Shown: one piece after another, positions 14,407 to 18,915 of the stretch
Layout of the letters: each line of letters opens with the position of its first letter
Numbering within the stretch: position 1 is the stretch's first letter
NCBI GenBank assembly: GCA_035943635.1
Contig: DASZBX010000129.1
Span: 1 to 18,915 of the forward strand
DNA length: 18,915 nt
DNA from: DASZBX01 sp035943635
Lineage (GTDB): Bacteria > Actinomycetota > Actinomycetes > Streptomycetales > Catenulisporaceae
Direction: 5' to 3'
Notes under the pieces: model-generated
Database searches by the model: none
Seen by the model: only the letters and a program-made list of their open reading frames with translations
Told to the model about the DNA's origin: nothing
Position numbers and translations under genes: made by a program

Positions 14407-14759
14407 CAGTCGGGCAGGCCCTGGAACGGACGGACCTCCACCGGTTCCATGCAGGCCCGGGTCGCCTTGGCCGCCCAGGCCAGCGCGGCGTCCAGGTCCT
14501 CGGCCTCGATCACCCAGAACCCGCCGACGTGCTCCTTGCCCTCGATGAACGGCCCGTCCGTGGTCAGGATCTCGTCGCCGGAGACCCGCACCACGGTCGC
14601 CGTCTGCGGCGCGTGCAGCCCGCCGCCGAACACGAACGCGCCCTTCTCCATCAGCTCGGCGTTCAGCGCGTCCACTTGGGCGTACGCCTTCTCGTTGTCC
14701 TCCGCGGGACGCGCCGACGCGCCCTCGACCATGTGTACGGAGAGCAGGTACTGGCTCAT
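14406..14759 (-). CDS. YciI-like DGPF-domain protein, partner of the ECF42 sigma factor
   Basis: 117 residues from ATG 14759 (MSQYLLSVHMVEG), which matches the family N-terminus. GAGG lies 3 nt upstream, a short spacing; an in-frame ATG at 14768 is less likely. The ferredoxin-like YCII/DGPF fold is clear: an opening beta-strand, the helix AYAQVDALNAELMEKGAFVF, GGGLHAPQTATVV, the signature TTDGPFIEGKEHVGGFWVIE, and a closing helix AALAWAAKATRA. DGPF proteins of this type are strictly associated with ECF42 sigma factors, where they are often the regulated target rather than an anti-sigma factor. Their biochemical role is unknown. The last base of its TGA is shared with the ATG of the sigma gene. 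Confidence 0.88.
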   Translation of the reverse strand: MSQYLLSVHMVEGASARPAEDNEKAYAQVDALNAELMEKGAFVFGGGLHAPQTATVVRVSGDEILTTDGPFIEGKEHVGGFWVIEAEDLDAALAWAAKATRACMEPVEVRPFQGLPD

Positions 14760-14938
14760 GTTCCTCATCCATTCGGGTTCGGCGGCGGCCGAGAAGGCCG
14801 ACCACCTGAGGGATATGTCAGATTACTTCAGCGGCCGCGCTTCGGCCTGTTCGCGGTGCGGTGCGGGGTGGTGCGGTGTGGGGTGGTGTGGCTGGGTGCC
14901 TGCGTACTTCTGTCGCTACGCGCTTACTACTTTCGTGG
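14760..14938. other. Intergenic gap with G-rich GGTG-type tract (14853-14898)
   Basis: 179 bp between the DHFR-like gene and the DGPF gene. The plus strand at 14853-14898 is a near-repetitive series of GCGGTG, GGGGTGG and GTGTGG units with at least four G-runs, so it can form a G-quadruplex on the plus strand (a C-rich transcript on the minus strand). I found no clear -35/-10 pair in front of the DGPF gene here. Confidence 0.4.
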
Positions 14939-15523
14939 CTACGCCTTGTCCGCCGGGTGGTACGTCAGCAGCAGCACGCCGTCCCCTGCGGTGCCGACCT
15001 CGCCGAGCGTGAGCTTCGCGGCGTCCGCGGACCCCTCGAACAGCCGCCGACCCTCGCCGAGCACGATCGGGAACACCATCAGCCGGAACTCGTCCACCAA
15101 CCCGCGCTCCATCAACCCGGCGACCAACTGCCCGCTGCCTGCGACCAGCAGATCGCCACCCGGCTCCGCGCGCAACCGGGCCAGCTCGGCGAACGCGTCG
15201 CCGCGCACGACCCGGGTGTTCTCCCAGGTCGCGTCCTCATCGCTGAGCGTGGACGACACGACGTACTTGCGGATCGAGTTCATCTTGGCCGTGAACGGGT
15301 CCGCACTGCCCATACCGGGCCAGGCCGCCGCGAAGCCGTCGTACGTCGTGCGCCCGAGCAGCAGGGCGTCGGCGGCCATCAGCTCGTCCATCTTGAACGC
15401 GTTGCCCGCGTCCCCGCGGTCGAACTGGAACGTCCAGCCGCCGTGCCTGGTCTGCTCGGAGCCGCCCGGGTCGGCCATGACCCCGTCGAGGCTGACGAAC
15501 TCGGTGACGACGATCCTGCCCAT
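14939..15523 (-). CDS. Dihydrofolate-reductase-like (RibD C-terminal domain) family protein
   Basis: 194 residues from ATG 15523, preceded by an excellent AGGAGG site. The reductase fold of the RibD C-terminal / YwjB-like group is visible. It opens VVTEFVSLDGVMADPGG and continues with GGWTFQFDRG and the helix AFKMDELMAADALLLGRTTY. The nucleotide-binding strand is DLLVAGSGQLVAGLMERGLV, followed by DEFRLMVFPIVLGEGRRLFE and a closing strand GVLLLTYHPA. Such stand-alone proteins probably bind NADPH, but their substrates are unknown; they are not the essential folate enzyme. It lies upstream of the DGPF and ECF42 genes on the same strand and is a frequent companion of such operons, so it may be part of the sigma factor's regulon. 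Confidence 0.85.
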   Translation of the reverse strand: MGRIVVTEFVSLDGVMADPGGSEQTRHGGWTFQFDRGDAGNAFKMDELMAADALLLGRTTYDGFAAAWPGMGSADPFTAKMNSIRKYVVSSTLSDEDATWENTRVVRGDAFAELARLRAEPGGDLLVAGSGQLVAGLMERGLVDEFRLMVFPIVLGEGRRLFEGSADAAKLTLGEVGTAGDGVLLLTYHPADKA

Positions 15524-15581
15524 GGTGTTCCTCCTGTGGCCGCCGGACCGGCTGCCTGCCGGCCTTTCACTGTCTACACGA

Positions 15582-15603
15582 ACGGGGTCGGGATGGATCG
15601 ACA
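15582..15603 (-). promoter_or_regulatory. Candidate ECF-type promoter upstream of the DHFR-like gene
   Basis: On the minus strand TGTCGA occurs at 15603-15598, about 75 bp upstream of the DHFR-like start. As I recall, TGTCGA is the -35 motif associated with ECF42 factors. A TTCGTG sequence begins about 15 nt further on, but the -10 element is not convincing. If real, the neighbouring sigma factor would drive its own operon. Confidence 0.3.
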
Positions 15604-15610
15604 GGCTTCG

Positions 15611-15635
15611 CGGAAAATCTTGAAAGCATTTTCCG
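15611..15635. promoter_or_regulatory. AT-rich perfect inverted repeat upstream of the DHFR-like gene
   Basis: CGGAAAAT (15611-15618) and ATTTTCCG (15628-15635) form a perfect 8-bp dyad with a 9-bp gap in an otherwise GC-rich region. It lies just upstream of the TGTCGA motif and downstream of the aldo/keto reductase gene on the same strand. It may be an operator or, less likely, a weak terminator of the reductase transcript. Confidence 0.4.
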
Positions 15636-15788
15636 GAGTGAGGCGATGAGGATGTTCGCGCAGCTCACCGCACTGCTCTCCCATGCCGCGCCCAGGGCCG
15701 AGCGCCATACTCGACTCGACTCGACCCGATGCGTTAGCCCGATCGGCTTGCCGACCGCCTGTTCCGCCCGCTCATCAGACCGACCAGA
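15636..15788. other. Intergenic stretch, no gene seen
   Basis: Space between the AT-rich dyad and the end of the aldo/keto reductase gene. It contains a short TCGAC repeat (three copies, 15711-15725). No hairpin of terminator strength was found, and the open plus-strand frame through it is a shadow of the reductase gene. Confidence 0.4.
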
Positions 15789-16886
15789 TCAACCGGCACT
15801 CGCCTCACTAACCTCTCCACCCGCATCCTTCTCCTTCTCCGCAGCCGCCCGCTCCGCGACCGGCCGCCGACGCTGCGCCGGATCGGTCAGGCTGCCCGGC
15901 CGCCAGCCGCTGTCCGCCCGGTACAGGTCCGTGCCCGGCGGCACGATCTCGTCGATCCGGTCGAGCGTCGCGTCGTCCAGCACCAGATCCGCCCCCTCCA
16001 ACAGCCCGACCGCCTGCTCCATCGTGCGCGGCCCGAGAATGACCGAGGTCACGGCCGGATGCGCGGCCGCAAACGCGACCGCCAACTGCGGCAGCGGCAC
16101 GCCGAGCTCGTCGGCCAGCACCGCGAACTGCTCGGCCGCCTCGATCTTGGCCGCGTTGCCCGGCAGCGCCGGATCGAACCGCTCCGGCGCGAGCGCCGCC
16201 CGCCCCGCCCCCAGGTCGACCGGCCGCCCCTTCCGATACCGGCCGGTCAGGTACCCGAACGCCAGCGGACTCCACGTCAACACACCCATCCCGTGCCGCT
16301 GGCAGGTCGGCAGCAGGTCGGCCTCGACGCCGCGGGTCAGCATCGAGTACGGCGGCTGCTCGGTCCGGAAGCGGTACAGCCCGTGCCGTTCGGCCGCGTG
16401 CCGTGCCTCCGCGATCTGGCTGGGCGGGAACGAGGAACACCCGAAGGCCCGGATCTTGCCCTGCCGCACCAGATCGGTCAGCGCACCGAGCGTCTCCTCG
16501 ATGTCGGTCGCCGGATCCGGCCGGTGAATCTGGTACAGGTCGATCCAGTCGGTCTGCAGCCGCCGCAGACTGTCCTCGACCGCCCGCATGATCCAGCGCC
16601 GCGAATTGCCACCGCGGTTCGGTCCGTCGCCCATCGGGAAGTGGACCTTGGTCGCCAGAACCACGGAGTCCCGCCGCCCCCACAGGGCCTCGCCGACGAT
16701 CTCCTCCGACTCCCCGGCCGAGTACATGTCGGCCGTGTCGACGAAGTTCACGCCCCGGTCGAGCGCGGCGTGGGTGATGCGGACACATTCGGCGTGATCG
16801 GGATTGCCGACCGCCCCGAACATCATGGCGCCCAGGCAGTGGACGCTGACCTCGATTCCGGTCCCGCCGAGAACGCGATAGCGCAT
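15789..16886 (-). CDS. Aldo/keto reductase (NADPH-dependent oxidoreductase)
   Basis: 365 residues from ATG 16886, with AAAGGAG well placed upstream. A TIM-barrel aldo/keto reductase of the voltage-gated K+ channel beta-subunit-like group: MRYRVLGGTGIEVSVHCLGA opens the barrel. The catalytic tetrad is Asp50 and Tyr55 (VDTADMYSAGESE), Lys80 (VLATKVHFP) and His121 (DLYQIHRPDP). The segments GKIRAFGCSSFPPSQI, TWSPLAFGYLTGRY and the cofactor-phosphate site SVILGPRTMEQ follow. Residues beyond ~325 form a charged, probably disordered tail (AERAAAEKEKDAGGE). It is transcribed from a MerR-type promoter and is divergent from a MerR regulator, so it is probably induced by whatever that regulator senses. 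The physiological carbonyl substrate is unknown. Confidence 0.92.
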   Translation of the reverse strand: MRYRVLGGTGIEVSVHCLGAMMFGAVGNPDHAECVRITHAALDRGVNFVDTADMYSAGESEEIVGEALWGRRDSVVLATKVHFPMGDGPNRGGNSRRWIMRAVEDSLRRLQTDWIDLYQIHRPDPATDIEETLGALTDLVRQGKIRAFGCSSFPPSQIAEARHAAERHGLYRFRTEQPPYSMLTRGVEADLLPTCQRHGMGVLTWSPLAFGYLTGRYRKGRPVDLGAGRAALAPERFDPALPGNAAKIEAAEQFAVLADELGVPLPQLAVAFAAAHPAVTSVILGPRTMEQAVGLLEGADLVLDDATLDRIDEIVPPGTDLYRADSGWRPGSLTDPAQRRRPVAERAAAEKEKDAGGEVSEASAG

Positions 16887-16927
16887 GGGTTTGCTCCTTT
16901 GGTGGAGGTGATGGCTGATACCGATGG

Positions 16928-16958
16928 ACCCTAGGAGCTAGAGTCGGCTCTAGATCAA
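16928..16958 (-). promoter_or_regulatory. MerR-type promoter (19-bp spacer) for the aldo/keto reductase gene
   Basis: On the minus strand, TTGATC (16958-16953) is followed by a spacer of exactly 19 bp (16952-16934) and TAGGGT (16933-16928). The dyad CTAGAG/CTCTAG (16938-16943 and 16948-16953 on the plus strand, 4-bp centre) sits between the elements. An over-long 19-bp spacer with a dyad inside it is the defining layout of promoters that MerR proteins activate by untwisting DNA. The MerR gene starts 29 bp away in the opposite direction. Confidence 0.75.
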
Positions 16959-16986
16959 GCCCACATGCCGGACCGGGGAGAATTCG

Positions 16987-17457
16987 ATGAACGATGGGTT
17001 GGGGGAAGCGCGGCTGAGCATCGGCCAAGTGGCGCAACGGACCGGGTTGAGCGTGCATGCGCTGCGGTTTTATGAACGCGAAGGGCTGCTCGCCGGTCCG
17101 GTTGCTCGTGGGGCGGGAGGGCAGCGGGTTTATGGCGAGGGTGATATCGACTGGCTGCAGGTGTGTATTGTCCTGCGCGGCTCCGGCATGCCGCTGCCCG
17201 CGATCCGGAAGTATACGGAACTGGTCCGCGAGGGCTCCGGCAATGAGTGGGAACGCCGCGAACTGCTGCGGCAGCATCGCGATGAGGTACTTGACCAGAT
17301 CGCCCGGTTGCATAGGAGCCTAGATCTGATCAATCACAAGGTAGCGATCTATGATGACTTTCTTGATCAGAACCCGGGTATAGATCCGTGCACCATGCCG
17401 CCTCATTCCGACGCGCGGACCGGGCTCGGGCTCGGGTCGCCGGACATCGCGGGTTGA
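16987..17457 (+). CDS. MerR family transcriptional regulator
   Basis: 156 residues from ATG 16987, with GGGGAG 6 nt upstream. The N-terminal winged HTH is typical: LSIGQVAQRTGLSVHALRFY (~10-29), EREGLLAGPVARGAGGQRVY (~30-49) and the following GDIDWLQVCIVLRGSGMPL. A dimerisation coiled coil spans ~85-120 (RELLRQHRDEVLDQIARLHR, SLDLINHKVAIYDDFL). The tail contains one cysteine (DPCTMPP) and no metal-binding cysteine cluster, so a metal sensor is unlikely. An organic or redox signal, as for other MerR proteins paired with reductases, is more plausible. It is divergent from the aldo/keto reductase gene, whose promoter has the MerR-type 19-bp spacer. Slightly lower GC and more A/T-ending codons (TTT, TAT, GAT) than neighbours hint at a different history. 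Confidence 0.9.
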   Translation: MNDGLGEARLSIGQVAQRTGLSVHALRFYEREGLLAGPVARGAGGQRVYGEGDIDWLQVCIVLRGSGMPLPAIRKYTELVREGSGNEWERRELLRQHRDEVLDQIARLHRSLDLINHKVAIYDDFLDQNPGIDPCTMPPHSDARTGLGLGSPDIAG

Positions 17458-17519
17458 GCGGGCGGGAGGCACTGGTGCGCGGGGCGCGCTCAGGAGGATG
17501 AGGGACCAGACATGCCGAC

Positions 17520-17972
17520 TTACTGTTGAGTCAGCCTGGGCAAGGTACCGTCGAGCGACCTGCTCAACCATTCTGTGAGGTTCATGTTCTCGTTGAACAG
17601 TTGACCGTTGTCGGCCTCCCACATCGGTCCCGCCTGGTCGCGGAAATCCACGACCGACCAGATCGCACAGCCCCAGTCGTACAACAGGACCAGGCCGTCT
17701 GGCACCACTCCGGTCGGATCAGGACCTTCTTGGTAGACATCTGCAATGTCTGTGAAGAGTGGCCCTGGCCTGCCCCCGCGTACTCCCATGACGCCGAAGC
17801 CCGGGCCGAAGCCGCCGTTGGCAACCTCCAGGTACAACCTGCGTAGTAGCGGCGGGATCGGGTGCCTGATGACTTTTTCGGCCTCTTCGACCGACTCGAG
17901 TGAAGCCGGCGCGGGCCACTGGGCCGTGGCGGCGCGTGCTCTCATGGCTTCGAATACTTCGTCTTCGTTCAA
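17520..17972 (-). CDS. SMI1/KNR4 (SUKH) family protein, possible immunity protein
   Basis: 150 residues from a TTG start at 17972, with GGGGA about 10 nt upstream; ATG 17945 would shorten it by nine residues. SUKH-fold features: helix SLESVEEAEKVIRHPIPPLL, then RRLYLEVANGGFGPGFGVMG (the conserved NGG-like turn with a glycine-rich loop). Further on are ADVYQEGPDPTG, LVLLYDWGCAIWSVVDF and a C-terminal helix NMNLTEWLSRSLDG. SUKH proteins in bacteria commonly neutralise polymorphic or contact-dependent toxins. No toxin gene is in this window, so that role is not shown here, and some SUKH proteins are orphans. It converges on the MerR gene, and upstream of it begins a long gene-free repeat region. 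Confidence 0.82.
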   Translation of the reverse strand: MNEDEVFEAMRARAATAQWPAPASLESVEEAEKVIRHPIPPLLRRLYLEVANGGFGPGFGVMGVRGGRPGPLFTDIADVYQEGPDPTGVVPDGLVLLYDWGCAIWSVVDFRDQAGPMWEADNGQLFNENMNLTEWLSRSLDGTLPRLTQQ

Positions 17973-18149
17973 GAGCTATTTCCCCGTAGTAGTGGTCTGC
18001 GGTGTCGCCGGGTTTCGCTGGTGCCGGTGGTGGGTTGCGCCGCCATATCGGCTCACGTCTACTGCTATGCCTCCGGCGGGCCCGGAACCCCCAAGGATCC
18101 AATGGTCTGTAGGCCGGGTTCGGCTGGCGTTGTTGGTGGGGTCTGTGGT
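17973..18149. other. Upstream region of the SUKH gene, no gene seen
   Basis: Non-coding in appearance, with moderately high GC and several GGTGGTG/TTGGTGGGG runs. It should contain the SUKH promoter on the minus strand, but I could not identify a convincing -35/-10 pair. The large palindrome begins at its right end. Confidence 0.4.
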
Positions 18150-18915
18150 GTCGGTCTCGGACCCTCGGTGGCCCTGGCGAATCTCAGAATGACGCATCGA
18201 ACAGGCCCTATCAACTCCCGGGCTTGTTGCCTTTGGTGGTCTGCTCCCGGCGCGAGATGCTCAGGTGCGGGAGTTGACAGGACCTGCCCGATACGTCGTT
18301 CTAAGCTTCGCCAGGGCCACCGAGGATCCGAGACCGACGGGAGGGTTGTGCGCGGCGAGCCGCGCAATCCCTCTAACTACCGCAGTAGTCGTGCGAACCA
18401 TATTGCTGCTATGGCGAGCGGTAGTTGCGCTGGGCAAGTGCTCGCGCGAGTGCGCTGTTTCGGCGGTTTAGTACATGCGGCTGGCGGCGCGCGGGCTGAG
18501 GGCGATGTGATATCCCGGGCTACTGCTACTGCTACTGCTACTGCTACTGCTACTGCTACTGCTACTGCTACTGCTACTGCTACTGCTACTGCAGCCACGA
18601 CGGTGTTGGATCGCCCGCAGTGCTTCAGCCAGTTCTCGGCTGCCGCATGTCCCCGACCACCGAAACAGCGTACTCGCGCGCGCACTTGTCCGGCGCAACG
18701 GCTGCTCGCCGTATCAGTTGTATGGTTCGCTCGACTGCTGCGGTAGTTGAAGGGGTCTGCGCGACTCTCGCGCGAGGCTGGGGCTGTGTCGGATCGGGAT
18801 CCTCGGTGGCCCAGGCGGTTCGTAGACTGCCGCGCCGGGCAGGTCCTGTCAACTCCCGTACTCGAGCTCAGCCGAGGCGAGCGGACTACCCGAAGCAACA
18901 AGCCCGGGAGTTGAT
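18150..18915. repeat. Giant imperfect palindrome built from nested inverted repeats (continues past window end)
   Basis: Element A is 71 bp long and occurs at 18150-18220 (plus), 18268-18338 (inverted) and 18788-18858 (plus). A fourth copy begins at 18905 (inverted) and is cut by the window end. A1 and inverted A2 match at 62 of 71 positions without gaps. Element B (18375-18480) is repeated inverted at 18643-18748, 106 bp without gaps and about 82% identical. A 20-nt junction at 18211-18230 recurs exactly inverted at 18895-18914, which pairs A1 with A4. The order is A1-A2'-B1-centre-B2'-A3-A4'. The whole is therefore one palindrome centred near 18561, with arms of about 330 bp. No gene, transposase or known repeat family is recognised. 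Confidence 0.85.
18519..18590. repeat. Hexanucleotide microsatellite (GCTACT)12
   Basis: Twelve perfect, uninterrupted copies of GCTACT fill 18519-18590, followed by a partial GC. The array sits in the 162-bp centre of the giant palindrome (18481-18642). Read in any frame it lacks stops and gives Ala-Thr, Leu-Leu or Tyr-Cys type dipeptides, depending on frame, so the open frames through it carry no evidence of coding. Perfect identity of 12 units implies recent slippage or active maintenance. Confidence 0.95.

Noticed and set aside
14407..14805. Extended N-terminus for the sigma factor from ATG 14805
   Set aside because: The extra residues lie inside the DGPF gene in another frame and are unlike any sigma factor; the TGATG overlap at 14406 explains the true start.
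13189..15012. 607-codon plus-strand frame opposite the sigma and DGPF genes
   Set aside because: Arg/Gln/Pro/His-rich shadow of two well-identified minus-strand genes.
15808..17313. 501-codon minus-strand frame over the aldo/keto reductase and MerR genes
   Set aside because: Frame-shifted shadow; the reductase tetrad and the MerR HTH are in the other frames.
18519..18590. CRISPR array or tandem coding repeat
   Set aside because: Six-base units without spacers; no cas genes; open in all frames merely because the unit length is a multiple of three.
18150..18858. Retron or other reverse-transcriptase-linked ncRNA
   Set aside because: No reverse transcriptase gene lies next to the inverted repeats; the group II intron remnant is 18 kb away.
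18150..18915. Streptomyces-type chromosome telomere
   Set aside because: Actinomycete telomeres are runs of short, tightly packed hairpins with small loops; here the arms are long, nested and apparently internal. Not excluded if the contig ends just beyond the window.

Overview
The window is very GC-rich DNA with strong third-position GC bias and the gene content of a filamentous, soil-type actinomycete. It encodes an Rv2466c-like mycothiol-linked thioredoxin-fold protein, an ECF sigma factor with a DGPF partner, a bacterial formylglycine-generating enzyme and a large secreted alpha-glucanase. I cannot name the genus with confidence; Catenulispora, Actinospica or Streptomyces relatives would all fit.

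Layout. (1) 1-137 is the 3' end of a group II intron (domains V and VI), cut by the window edge. It is followed by about 980 bp without a convincing gene (138-1117), which holds a stem-loop, a good intrinsic terminator and a tandem direct repeat. (2) 1118-5185 encodes a 1355-residue secreted GH87-type alpha-1,3-glucanase/mycodextranase with three Hydin-like and three discoidin modules, closed by a strong terminator. (3) 5348-6310 encodes a formylglycine-generating enzyme with the intact active-site cysteine pair. It converges on a tandem SnoaL-like protein (minus strand), which is divergent from a TetR regulator (7216-7827). (4) 7885-9247 (minus) holds a YihY/BrkB-like membrane protein and a DUF1269 glycine-zipper protein, divergent from a THUMP-type RNA N2-guanine methyltransferase (9426-10679). 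(5) 10757-11942 (minus) holds an Rv2466c-like protein with an altered active site and a small SnoaL-like protein, divergent from a LysR regulator (12093-13001) across a compact promoter/operator. (6) 13003-15523 (minus) holds, in transcription order, a DHFR-like reductase, a DGPF/YciI protein and an ECF42-type sigma factor. The last two overlap at TGATG. (7) An aldo/keto reductase (15789-16886, minus) and a MerR regulator (16987-17457, plus) share a classic MerR-type promoter with a 19-bp spacer. (8) A SUKH (SMI1/KNR4) protein lies at 17520-17972 (minus).

The last ~770 bp (18150-18915) is the least explained part. It is a very large imperfect palindrome whose arms are nested repeats of equal length (71-bp A elements and a ~106-bp B element). 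Near its apex sit twelve perfect copies of a hexanucleotide. The right arm runs out of the window.

Much of the centre of the window consists of 'regulator plus divergent small enzyme' cassettes (TetR/SnoaL, LysR/SnoaL, MerR/AKR) together with a sigma-factor operon. This is typical of stress or metabolite-response accessory regions. No complete biosynthetic cluster, CRISPR array, tRNA or rRNA was seen.
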